From Bacteroidales bacterium WCE2004 (lineage in GTDB: Bacteria > Bacteroidota > Bacteroidia > Bacteroidales > UBA932): a stretch of 64,000 bases of DNA. The notes beneath the pieces were generated by a model, which worked only from the letters and a program-made list of their open reading frames with translations, was not told where the DNA came from and made no database searches. The position numbers were made by a program, and so were the translations under genes. The stretch lies in NCBI GenBank assembly GCA_900167895.1, contig FUZR01000001.1:415144-479143 (forward strand). The letters are read 5' to 3'. Shown here in pieces: positions 52,670 through 60,286 of the stretch; positions within the stretch are counted from its first letter, which is position 1, and each line of letters begins with the position of its first letter.

Positions 52670-52697
52670 CAAAATTACGAATTATTTATTATATTTG
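52670..52697. promoter_or_regulatory. Divergent promoter pair: xylose operon (-) and tRNA-Gly/menG (+)
   Basis: Plus-strand CAAAATTA (52670-52677) is TAATTTTG for xylB; TATATTTG (52690-52697) faces the tRNA gene. Both are exact and 12 bp apart. No clear operator repeat for a xylose repressor is visible nearby. Confidence 0.6.
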
Positions 52698-52759
52698 CAT
52701 CGCGTTTGACCATTATTCGTGTTCCAAACAATTTCGAATATGATTCATTTTCGCCCCAA

Positions 52760-52833
52760 GCAGGATTAGCACATCGGTAGTGCATTGGCTTCCCAAGCCA
52801 AGGAGGAGGGTTCGACTCCCTTATCCTGCTCCA
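52760..52833 (+). tRNA. tRNA-Gly (anticodon CCC)
   Basis: The gene is 74 bases including an encoded CCA end. The acceptor GCAGGAT pairs with ATCCTGC. The anticodon arm TTGGC-TTCCCAA-GCCAA gives anticodon CCC. The T arm GAGGG-TTCGACT-CCCTT is regular with one G-T pair, and the D arm is GC-x-x-x-GGTAGTGC type. It reads GGG codons, useful in a GC-rich genome. Confidence 0.96.
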
Positions 52834-52836
52834 AGG

Positions 52837-52858
52837 TCCGGCCCCAAGCCGGATTTTT
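52837..52858 (+). terminator. Terminator after tRNA-Gly
   Basis: TCCGGC (52837-52842) pairs with GCCGGA (52848-52853) around a 5-base loop, followed by five T residues. It ends 13 bases before the menG ATG, and no -7 box lies between, so menG appears to depend on readthrough. Confidence 0.8.
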
Positions 52859-52871
52859 CGTTTCCGACAAT

Positions 52872-53579
52872 ATGCCGCAGAAAGAGAAAATCCAACAGAT
52901 GTTCGACGGGATCGCTCCCGACTACGACCGCCTCAACCACCTGATGTCCCTCGGCGTGGACCGCAGCTGGCGCCGCCGCGCGCTGCGCGAGATCGTCGAC
53001 GCCGGCCGGGCGCAGTCCATCCTGGACATCGCCTGCGGCACGGGCGACTTCAGCCTCGCCATCGCGGGTAGGATGCACCCCGACAGCCGCATCGTCGGGC
53101 TCGACCTCTCCGAGGGCATGCTCGCCGTGATGCGCGACAAGGTCGCCAGGGCCGGCCTCGACGGCCGCATCTCCTGCGAGCAGGGCGACAGCGAGGCGAT
53201 GCGCTTCGCAGACGCGAGCTTCGACGTCGTGACCATCGCCTTCGGCATCCGCAACTTCGCGCACCGCGAGGCGGCGCTGCGGGAGATCCTCCGCGTTCTC
53301 AAGCCGGGCGGGCGCCTCGTCATCCTCGAGCTCTCCGTCCCGGAGAACCGCCTCCTGCGCTGGGGTTACAATCTCTATTTCAAGCACTTCGTGCCCTGGA
53401 TCGGCGGCCGCATCTCCGGCGACCGCGCCGCCTACACCTACCTCCCCGCCTCCGTGCAGGCCTTCCCGGGCCGCCGCGAATGGACGGCCACGATGGCCGG
53501 CTGCGGCTACGCGCAGGTACGGCACAAGGCCTTCACGCTGGGCCTGTGCCGGATGTATGTCGGAGAGAAAACAGCTTAA
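52872..53579 (+). CDS. menG: Demethylmenaquinone methyltransferase
   Basis: A 235-residue SAM-dependent methyltransferase (UbiE/MenG family) for the last step of menaquinone synthesis. SAM motif LDIACGTGDFSLAIA (about residues 52-66), GLDLSEGMLAVMRDK, FDVVTIAFGIRNF, and LKPGGRLVILELSVPEN are the family signatures; FGIRN is diagnostic. ATG 52872 gives the expected N-terminus MPQKEKIQQMFDGIAPDYD. It ends in TTAA shared with the stop of menA on the other strand, so the two menaquinone genes converge. Confidence 0.95.
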   Translation: MPQKEKIQQMFDGIAPDYDRLNHLMSLGVDRSWRRRALREIVDAGRAQSILDIACGTGDFSLAIAGRMHPDSRIVGLDLSEGMLAVMRDKVARAGLDGRISCEQGDSEAMRFADASFDVVTIAFGIRNFAHREAALREILRVLKPGGRLVILELSVPENRLLRWGYNLYFKHFVPWIGGRISGDRAAYTYLPASVQAFPGRREWTATMAGCGYAQVRHKAFTLGLCRMYVGEKTA

Positions 53580-54472
53580 AGCAGAAAACCGATCCCGCCC
53601 AGCAGCGCGAAACAGTACGCGCTGATCACGAGCAGCGGGAGCATCGGATCCAGGTCCTTGTCCTCCAGGGTCCAGACCCCGACCAGGTGCCGGATGAAAT
53701 GGAACAGGGTGAGCACGTACAGGAAACGCCACGGGCTCAAGGGCGGCCGCATCAGTTCGAACACGGTCATCAGGATCCAGCCCGCCACGATCAGGACCGT
53801 CTGGTAGATGCGCGCCCGGCGCGGGCCCAGCCGGATGGCGACGGTCACGCGCGTGGCGGCGTCGCTCTTCATGTCGCGGATGTTGTTGACATTGAGGACC
53901 GCCACGCTGAAGCAGCCGATCGCGGCCGCCGGCAGCAGGATGTCCCAGGACCATTCCAGACAGGTCAGGTAATACCCCCCGCACACTGTGGCCAGGCCGA
54001 AGAAAACGAAGACGGAGATGTCTCCGTGGCCCCGGTAGCCATAAGGATTCTTGCCGAGGGTATAGTGCATCGCCGCCCAGACGGCGACGGCGCCCAGGAC
54101 GAGGAAAGCGGCGGGCTGCGGCGCGAACACCGTCCCGAAAGCGCTCCACACCATCCCGAAACCGAAAGCGCAGGACAGGAAGACGAAGCAGCCGATCAGG
54201 CGCTTCATCTGCGGAATCGTCAGGGTCCCGTCCTGCAGCGAATAGTGGATACCCTGCCGGTCGGCACGGTCCGTACCGTGCAGGGTATCTCCCAATTCGT
54301 TGGACAGGTTGCTCAGGATCTGAAGGCAGACCGTGGTCAGGATCAGCAGGGCAACCGAAATAAAACTGAATTCATGGCCCCTGGCGGCAAGCAGCACGCC
54401 CAGCGCGATCCCGGCCATCGAGAGCGGGAGCGTGCGCAGGCGCATGGACCGTATGCAGGCCGTGACATTCAT
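53576..54472 (-). CDS. menA: 1,4-dihydroxy-2-naphthoate polyprenyltransferase
   Basis: A 298-residue UbiA-superfamily membrane enzyme that prenylates DHNA to make demethylmenaquinone, the substrate of MenG. The first Asp-rich motif is NELGDTLHGTDRAD and the second NVNNIRDMKSDAATR; about eight to nine hydrophobic segments surround them. Length fits MenA. It starts 1 base after the M16 protease stop, so it is likely transcribed with that gene. Confidence 0.92.
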   Translation of the reverse strand: MNVTACIRSMRLRTLPLSMAGIALGVLLAARGHEFSFISVALLILTTVCLQILSNLSNELGDTLHGTDRADRQGIHYSLQDGTLTIPQMKRLIGCFVFLSCAFGFGMVWSAFGTVFAPQPAAFLVLGAVAVWAAMHYTLGKNPYGYRGHGDISVFVFFGLATVCGGYYLTCLEWSWDILLPAAAIGCFSVAVLNVNNIRDMKSDAATRVTVAIRLGPRRARIYQTVLIVAGWILMTVFELMRPPLSPWRFLYVLTLFHFIRHLVGVWTLEDKDLDPMLPLLVISAYCFALLGGIGFLL

Positions 54473-54473
54473 C

Positions 54474-57383
54474 CTAGTAGCCGAAAATTTCTTCGAGGGT
54501 CAGCACCTTGACGGGGCCGAGCGTGGAGAGGAATTTCGTGTCCAGGGCGGGGATGTCGCCCAGGATGGCGTACGTGAACTTGCGGTCCTTGGCCCAGCGC
54601 TCCTGGGCGTCGACCACGTCGTCGAGGGTAAAGTCGGAGGCAGCCTCGAAGATGGCACGGTCCTCCATTTCCTTCACGCCGAGGTCACGGCAGTACATAT
54701 AGGCGGACAGGACATCCGATCCCGTGAGGCGGTTGGTGCGCAGACGGCTCAGCAGGGCGTCGCGCGCCACGCTGAAGGCAGTCTCGGAACGCGGCATGTC
54801 GTTGATGATCGAGTCGAAGGCCTCGACGGCCTGCTGCAGCTTGTCGTTCTGCGTGCCGATCAACGCCCGATAAGAATAGGAATCCTCCGGATAGGAAGGC
54901 GTGTTCAGCGTAGCGGCGGCCGTATAGGCCAGGCCGCGCGCCTCACGCATCTCCTGGAAGACGATAGCGTTCATGCCGCCACCGAAATATTCGTTGTAGA
55001 ACGCCACGGCGGGAGCCTGCGAGGCATCGTAGCGCTCGCCGCGGTCGGAATACTGGAGGAGCAGGAGCTGGGCGGATTCATACTGGACCAGCACGACCTG
55101 GTTGTCCGTGGTCTGCTGCGACAGGAGGTGCGTCTCAGGCCGGATCTCGGCGCCCTCAGCCACGTGGTGGCCGGCCGCCAGCGTCTCCTTCACCTTCGCC
55201 TCGGACATCGGACCATAATAAAGGATCTCGTGGCCGAGGTCGAGCACGGCACGCACCTTGGCGAGCAGCTCCTCGGAGGTCAGGGCCATCAGGGCCTCGT
55301 CGCTCAGCACCGAAGACTTGACGACGTCCGGGCCGTAGTACACATAGCGGGAGAGCGCGGAGAAGCAGCTGCTCTGCTGCTGTTTCGCGTTCATCCGGTT
55401 CTTCATCATGTCCGCCTTGACGTTCACCAGGACCGCTTCGTCAGGGACGGCGTTCCAGGCCAGGTCCTCGACGATGCGCATCGCCTCGGCGAGGTTCTCG
55501 CCCAGGCCGGAGATGTACATCGTGCTCCGGGTGTTGGAGGAGCCCCAGCTGAAGTTGCAGGCCAGCCCGTACATCTTGGAGGCGATCTGCTCGGCGCTCA
55601 TCTCCGGCGTACCCAGATAGCTCAGATAGTCGAAAGCAAGCCCGATGGCGGGATCCTGCATCTTGCCGAAGTTGAAAACGAAGGCAAGGTTGAAGACGTC
55701 GTTCAGCTCGTTCTTCTTGTAGAGCACTTCGGCGCCCTGGGTCAGGGTGAAGCGGGACATATCCTTGTCGAAGTCCACGAAACGCGGCTCGATCGGCTTG
55801 ACAGTGCTGTTCTGGATTTCGGCCAGGAAATCGCTCGTCTTGTCGCGGTTGGTCGCGATCGGGGTGATCTTCGGGGCGGAGACCTTCCGGACGGTCGTAT
55901 CCTCGCCCATCCGCTTGTAGATCACGGCATAGGCATTCTCACCCAGGTATTCGTTCGCGAAAGCGACGACATCCTCCTTGGTCACGGCGCCCAGGCGGTC
56001 AAGCTCCTTGCAGGCGTCCTTCCAGGGAATACCGGCGATGAAGGCATCCACGAATTCCTGTGCGCGGTTCTCGTTCCGCTCCCGCTGGCTCATCAACTCC
56101 AGCTTGAGGTTGTTGACCGTGGCGGTCAGGAGCGAAGCGTCGAAGTCGCCGCGGCGGAGCTTCGCCACCTCCTCGCGAAGCAGGGCGGCGAGTTCTTCCA
56201 GCGTCTGGCCCTCCTTGGGGCGGCCGGCGATCTTCAGATAGCTGTAGTCCGGCTGGACGGTGGCCTGGGAATAGGCGAAAAGGGCCTTCTGCTGCTGGTT
56301 GACGTCCAGGTCGATCAGGCCGGCGGTGCCGTTGTAGAGCAGCAGGCTGGCGATGTTGGCCGCGGCCATGGTCTTGAGGTCGGCCGCACCGGGCAGGCGC
56401 CAGGCCATGGCGAGCATCTCGGACTCCAGGCCGTAGACCTCACGGACGACAGGCTCCGTGATGGGCGGCTCCGGCTCGAACGTCAGGGTCGGGACGCCCG
56501 GGCTGGGCTCCCAGTCGCCGAAGTACTTCTCGATCGTGGCCACCATCTCGTCCGGGTCGAAATCGCCGGACAGGCAGATGGCGATGTTGTTCGGTACATA
56601 ATAGGTCTGCTGATAGACCTTGATGTTGGTGATGGACGGATTCTTCAGGTGCTCCTGGCTGCCCAGGGTGGTCTGGAGTCCGTAGGGGTGGTGTGGGAAG
56701 AGGGCGCGGTCGATCTCGTCGGAGACCTTGCGGCTGTCCTGGGTCAGGGACCGGTTCTTCTCCTCATAGACCGTCTCCAGCTCCGTATGGAAGCCGCGGA
56801 TCACGGGATGGCGGAAACGGTCGGCCTGGATGCGGGCCCAGTTGTCGATCTGGTTGGAGGGGATATTGTCCTCGTAGACGGTCTCGTCGGCCGTGGTCCA
56901 GGCGTTGGTGCCGTCGGCACCGATCAGGGCCATCAGCTTGTCGTATTCATTGGGGATCGCCACCTTCGAGGCTTCGTAGCTCACCGAGTCGATCTGGTGG
57001 TAGATGGCGAGACGCTCCTGCTCGTCCGTCGTCTTGCGATAGATTTCGAACAGGCGCTCGATCTCGTCGAGCATCGGCTTCTCGGCAGCGTAGTCCATGG
57101 TACCGAACTGCTCGGTGCCCTTAAACATCAGATGCTCGAGATAGTGGGCCAGACCGGTCGTCTCGGAAGGGTCGTTCTTGCTGCCGACCTTGACGGCGAT
57201 GTAAGTCTGGATGCGAGGTTTTTCACGGTTGACCGTCATGTACACCTTGAGTCCGTTGTCAAGGGTATAGATCTTGGTCTTCAGGGGGTCGCCGGACACG
57301 GTCTCATACCGCTTGCAACCCGGCAAAAGCGTCATCGCGACCAATGCGAGAACGCTCAGAAGGAGAAGGGAAGTTTTCTTCAT
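54474..57383 (-). CDS. M16 family zinc metalloprotease (two-domain insulinase type)
   Basis: A 969-residue exported peptidase. The lipobox LLPGC (Cys at about residue 23) suggests a lipoprotein. The inverted zinc motif HXXEH appears as HYLEHLMF near residues 78-85, with the third ligand region ELETVYEEKNRS further on. The second half repeats the fold without the zinc site, and the R/Y-type region GGGMNAIVFQEMREARGLAY is seen. The start is supported by a -7 box at 57416-57423. M16 enzymes degrade peptides in the periplasm; the substrate is unknown. It precedes menA by 1 base with no functional link evident. Confidence 0.92.
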   Translation of the reverse strand: MKKTSLLLLSVLALVAMTLLPGCKRYETVSGDPLKTKIYTLDNGLKVYMTVNREKPRIQTYIAVKVGSKNDPSETTGLAHYLEHLMFKGTEQFGTMDYAAEKPMLDEIERLFEIYRKTTDEQERLAIYHQIDSVSYEASKVAIPNEYDKLMALIGADGTNAWTTADETVYEDNIPSNQIDNWARIQADRFRHPVIRGFHTELETVYEEKNRSLTQDSRKVSDEIDRALFPHHPYGLQTTLGSQEHLKNPSITNIKVYQQTYYVPNNIAICLSGDFDPDEMVATIEKYFGDWEPSPGVPTLTFEPEPPITEPVVREVYGLESEMLAMAWRLPGAADLKTMAAANIASLLLYNGTAGLIDLDVNQQQKALFAYSQATVQPDYSYLKIAGRPKEGQTLEELAALLREEVAKLRRGDFDASLLTATVNNLKLELMSQRERNENRAQEFVDAFIAGIPWKDACKELDRLGAVTKEDVVAFANEYLGENAYAVIYKRMGEDTTVRKVSAPKITPIATNRDKTSDFLAEIQNSTVKPIEPRFVDFDKDMSRFTLTQGAEVLYKKNELNDVFNLAFVFNFGKMQDPAIGLAFDYLSYLGTPEMSAEQIASKMYGLACNFSWGSSNTRSTMYISGLGENLAEAMRIVEDLAWNAVPDEAVLVNVKADMMKNRMNAKQQQSSCFSALSRYVYYGPDVVKSSVLSDEALMALTSEELLAKVRAVLDLGHEILYYGPMSEAKVKETLAAGHHVAEGAEIRPETHLLSQQTTDNQVVLVQYESAQLLLLQYSDRGERYDASQAPAVAFYNEYFGGGMNAIVFQEMREARGLAYTAAATLNTPSYPEDSYSYRALIGTQNDKLQQAVEAFDSIINDMPRSETAFSVARDALLSRLRTNRLTGSDVLSAYMYCRDLGVKEMEDRAIFEAASDFTLDDVVDAQERWAKDRKFTYAILGDIPALDTKFLSTLGPVKVLTLEEIFGY

Positions 57384-57415
57384 AATGGGTTATGACGATG
57401 GTAAAATTGGGAGAG

Positions 57416-57423
57416 CAAAATTA
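57416..57423 (-). promoter_or_regulatory. -7 box for the M16-menA operon
   Basis: Plus-strand CAAAATTA is TAATTTTG on the minus strand, 32 bases before ATG 57383. Unlike other divergent pairs here, no partner plus-strand box lies 12-13 bp away. Confidence 0.55.
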
Positions 57424-57510
57424 CGAAAAAAGATACAAAAACTTGCATTTTTCAATAAAACCGAGTATTTTAGCATCGAAGTTTTTCATAGTTTAAGTTT
57501 AGGTTAAGTA

Positions 57511-57549
57511 ACGGGTCAGTCGCAGTGATGCAACTGACCCGTGAATTTT
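57511..57549 (+). terminator. Hairpin with T run in the M16/DUF4493 intergenic region
   Basis: ACGGGTCAGT (57511-57520) pairs perfectly with ACTGACCCGT (57533-57542), followed by GAATTTTTT. It has the form of a plus-strand terminator, yet no annotated plus-strand gene ends here. A near -7 box (TAAGTTTA, 57494-57501) lies just before it. Confidence 0.55.
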
Positions 57550-57804
57550 TTACGGATTTCGCCGGGAAATACGCATTCTGCGGGCTTGAAAGGCACATTC
57601 TGAGCATTAACCCCTCCGACGGATCCCATCGCACGCGCCATAATTTTTCTTTATGGCTCCGATTTGCTTTCGGAGCCCGTTTCCCGTTTCCGCCGGGAGG
57701 CAAACGGAAAAATTCCACAATTTTTTTTCTTAAAAATACGATTCGTTCCGGAGCGTCTCGAAGTATTTGCCAACTTGGCGGCAAACAATGAAAAACGAAC
57801 GACC
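57550..57804 (+). other. Structured region, possible long leader or small RNA
   Basis: No convincing gene is present in 57384-57804. This part holds three hairpins in series: GCCATAA (57637-57643)/TTATGGC (57651-57657), GGCTCCGA (57655-57662)/TCGGAGCC (57670-57677), and CCGTTT (57684-57689)/AAACGG (57702-57707). A run of nine T residues follows after a short AT-rich gap (57720-57728). The first two stems share bases 57655-57657 and cannot both form fully, as in attenuators. It could be the 5' leader of the DUF4493 gene or an independent RNA. Confidence 0.4.
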
Positions 57805-58917
57805 ATGAAAACTCCATTCCCTCCCCTGGCCCGTCCCGCCCGTCTGCGGGACCGCCTCCCCGCTTTCGCGGCTTTCGCCGTCCTCGCCTGCCTGCTCGCA
57901 TCGCTGATGCTGACCTCCTGCCGGGATTTCTTCGGAAAAGAACGCACGGGCACGCTGCGCGTCACCGTGCCGGAACTCTGCCCGCCCTCCACACGCGCGG
58001 AGACCGGGGCGCCGGACGTCGGGACCTTCCGCGTCACGGTCACGGACGCGTCCGGGCAGACGGTCCACGAAAGCGTCTACGCGCGTTTCCCCGACGAGCT
58101 GACCGTCCCCGCCGGGACCTACACGGTCAGCGTCATGTCGGCGGACTTCTCCGCCCCGGCCTACGACGTCCCGCAGTGGGGCGACACGCAGGTCGTAGCG
58201 GTGGCCGAAGGCAGCAGCGTGGCCGTGACGCTGGCGTGCCGGCAGCTCAACAGCGGCCTGCGCCTGGAGGTGGAGGAGAGTTTCCGGGAGGTTTTCCCGG
58301 ACGGGAAACTGGCCCTCACGGGTGCCGGCGGCACGCTCGTCTGCCCTTATGGCGAGCGGCGGACCGCCTTCTTCCTCCCCGGCCCGGTATCGCTCGCGCT
58401 GGACGACGGCGGCTACGTGCAGACGCTCTTCACCCGCCGCCTGGAGGCGTGCCAGATGCTCACGGTCCGGCTGAGCGCCCGCCGCGGCGCGCAGACGGGC
58501 GGGGTCAGCATCCGGCTGGACACCGCCCGGACCTGGCTCAGCGACAGCTTCGTCTACGGCGACCGGGGCGACGACGTCGACCGCGCCTACGACGTGGCCG
58601 AGGCGCGCCTCCACCCGGGCGAGAGCGGCGTCTGGGCTTGGGGCTACATCGTGGGCGTGGCCACCGGCTCCAAGAAAGTGGCCTTCGCGCCGCCGTTCGG
58701 CAAGAACACCAACCTCGTGCTCGGCACCCGCGCCTCCACGGCCGACCTGGACCATTGCTTGACGGTCGAACTGCCCGCCGGCGCGGTCCGCAACGCCCTC
58801 AACCTGCAGGACCACCCGGAGCTGCTGGGGCGGGGCATATACGTCCGGGGGGACCTTGTGGCGGGGTACTATGGAATCCCCGGCCTCAAGGCCCCCTCGG
58901 AATATCAGTTCAAATAA
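57805..58917 (+). CDS. DUF4493 lipoprotein with C-terminal DUF6359-like domain
   Basis: A 370-residue lipoprotein. A long signal region (about residues 1-33) ends in LMLTSC, lipid Cys about 34. The N-terminal domain TGTLRVTVPE ... TFRVTVTDASGQTV ... VPAGTYTVSVMSAD matches DUF4493, a domain of two related beta folds seen in Bacteroidota surface lipoproteins. The last 100 residues (SGVWAWGYIVGVATGSKKVA ... IYVRGDLVAGYYGIPGLKA) match the OB-like DUF6359. ATG 57805 is chosen because it gives the signal peptide; the upstream extension lies in the structured leader. The role is unknown, possibly carbohydrate or surface binding. It ends directly at the pgi stop. Confidence 0.78.
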   Translation: MKTPFPPLARPARLRDRLPAFAAFAVLACLLASLMLTSCRDFFGKERTGTLRVTVPELCPPSTRAETGAPDVGTFRVTVTDASGQTVHESVYARFPDELTVPAGTYTVSVMSADFSAPAYDVPQWGDTQVVAVAEGSSVAVTLACRQLNSGLRLEVEESFREVFPDGKLALTGAGGTLVCPYGERRTAFFLPGPVSLALDDGGYVQTLFTRRLEACQMLTVRLSARRGAQTGGVSIRLDTARTWLSDSFVYGDRGDDVDRAYDVAEARLHPGESGVWAWGYIVGVATGSKKVAFAPPFGKNTNLVLGTRASTADLDHCLTVELPAGAVRNALNLQDHPELLGRGIYVRGDLVAGYYGIPGLKAPSEYQFK

Positions 58918-60246
58918 CTAGATGCGCTTGAGGATCTCCTCGGTCTGCGCCTCGTAGCCCGGCTTGCGGAGCAGGGCGAACATGTTCTTCTTGTATGCCT
59001 CCACACCCGGCTGGTTGAACGGGTTGATGCCGAGCGTATAGGCGCTCACGCCGCAGGCGAACTCGAAGAAATAGAACAGGGCGCCGAGGCTCTCCTCGTC
59101 GAGGCGCTCCACGCTCACCTCCATCTGCGGCACGCCGCCGTCGATGTGCGCGAGCTTGGTGCCCAGCTGGGCCATCTTGTTGCAGTGCTCGACGCGCTGG
59201 CCGGCCAGGTAGTTGAGCTGGTCGAGGTTCTGCTCGTCGGAGCCGATCTTCACCTCGCGGGAGGCGTTCTCCACGGTGACCGTGGTCTCGAACATCACGC
59301 GCTCGCCCTCCTGGATGAACTGGCCCATGGAGTGCAGGTCGGTGGTGCAGACGACGGAGGCGGGGAAGATGCCCTTGCCGTCCTTGCCCTCGGACTCGCC
59401 GTAGAGCTGCTTCCACCACTCGCCCAGGTACTGGAGCTTGGGGTTGAAGGTCACGAGGATCTCGACCTTCTTGCCCTGCTCGGAATAGAGCAGGTTGCGC
59501 ATCGCGGCGTACTGCACGGCAGCGTTGTCCGCGGACTTCTTGAGCAGCTCGGCCCGCTCGTCGCGCGCGCCCTTGAGCATCGCGCGCATGTCGAAACCGG
59601 CGAGGATGATCGGGAGGATGCCCACCGGGGTCAGGACGCTGTAGCGGCCACCCACGTTGTCAGGCACGACGAAGGTCTTGTAGCCTTCCTGCGTGGAGAG
59701 GGTCTTGAGCGCGCCCTTCTTCGCGTCGGTGATGGCGACGATGCGGGAAGCGGCCTCGGCCTTGCCGTAGGTCTGCTCGATATATTCCTTGACAATGCGG
59801 AAGGCGACGGCCGGTTCCGTCGTGGTGCCGGACTTGGAGATCACCACGCAGGCGGTGTTGCGCGTGCGGGCCAGGTCCATCAGCTCGGCGAGGTAGTCCT
59901 CGGAGAGGTTGTTGCCGGCATAGACGATCTGCGGGACGCCCTGCTTGCGGATGAAGCCGTGCGAGAGCGCCTCGATGGCGCAGCGGGCGCCGAGGTAGCT
60001 GCCGCCGATGCCGATCACGACCACCAGGTCTACGCCCTTGGCGGCCCAGGCGTCGCGGATCGCCTCGCAATCGGCGACCAGGGACTCGGGGATGTCGACC
60101 GGAAGGGTCTTCCAACCGAGGAAGTCGTTGCCGGCGCCGGACTCGGCGTCCAGGACGTCGTACGCGGCGAGCGCCTTCTCGACATATTTCTTGTATTCTG
60201 CATCTTTGACAAAGGAGCTGCAGCCTCCTACATTGACTTTAACCAT
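58918..60246 (-). CDS. pgi: Glucose-6-phosphate isomerase
   Basis: A 442-residue enzyme that interconverts glucose 6-phosphate and fructose 6-phosphate. Seen: the phosphate-binding GIGGSYLGARCA, the SIS motif ISKSGTTTEPAVAF, NVGGRYSVLTPVG, and the C-terminal active-site region NPFNQPGVEAYKKN with a catalytic Lys. The short length is typical of the bacterial/Gram-positive-like PGI form common in Bacteroidota. Convergent with the DUF4493 gene with no gap between stops, so no terminator fits between them. Confidence 0.96.
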   Translation of the reverse strand: MVKVNVGGCSSFVKDAEYKKYVEKALAAYDVLDAESGAGNDFLGWKTLPVDIPESLVADCEAIRDAWAAKGVDLVVVIGIGGSYLGARCAIEALSHGFIRKQGVPQIVYAGNNLSEDYLAELMDLARTRNTACVVISKSGTTTEPAVAFRIVKEYIEQTYGKAEAASRIVAITDAKKGALKTLSTQEGYKTFVVPDNVGGRYSVLTPVGILPIILAGFDMRAMLKGARDERAELLKKSADNAAVQYAAMRNLLYSEQGKKVEILVTFNPKLQYLGEWWKQLYGESEGKDGKGIFPASVVCTTDLHSMGQFIQEGERVMFETTVTVENASREVKIGSDEQNLDQLNYLAGQRVEHCNKMAQLGTKLAHIDGGVPQMEVSVERLDEESLGALFYFFEFACGVSAYTLGINPFNQPGVEAYKKNMFALLRKPGYEAQTEEILKRI

Positions 60247-60260
60247 GATAAGATAGATTT

Positions 60261-60286
60261 TGTCGGATTTTCAGCCGACAAATTTA
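60261..60286 (-). promoter_or_regulatory. pgi promoter with hairpin at the start site
   Basis: Plus-strand CAAATTTA (60279-60286) is TAAATTTG, an exact -7 box that overlaps the stop of the upstream DUF3857 gene. TGTCGG (60261-60266) and CCGACA (60275-60280) form an inverted repeat spanning the expected start near 60273; it could be an operator or an mRNA 5' hairpin. Confidence 0.45.

Noticed and set aside
57385..57507. A 40-codon plus-strand frame (MGYDDGKIGR...) ending just before the hairpin at 57511.
   Set aside because: It covers the M16 promoter box, begins next to the M16 start codon on the other strand, has no promoter of its own and no recognisable features. The match of stop and hairpin is suggestive but too weak to call a gene.
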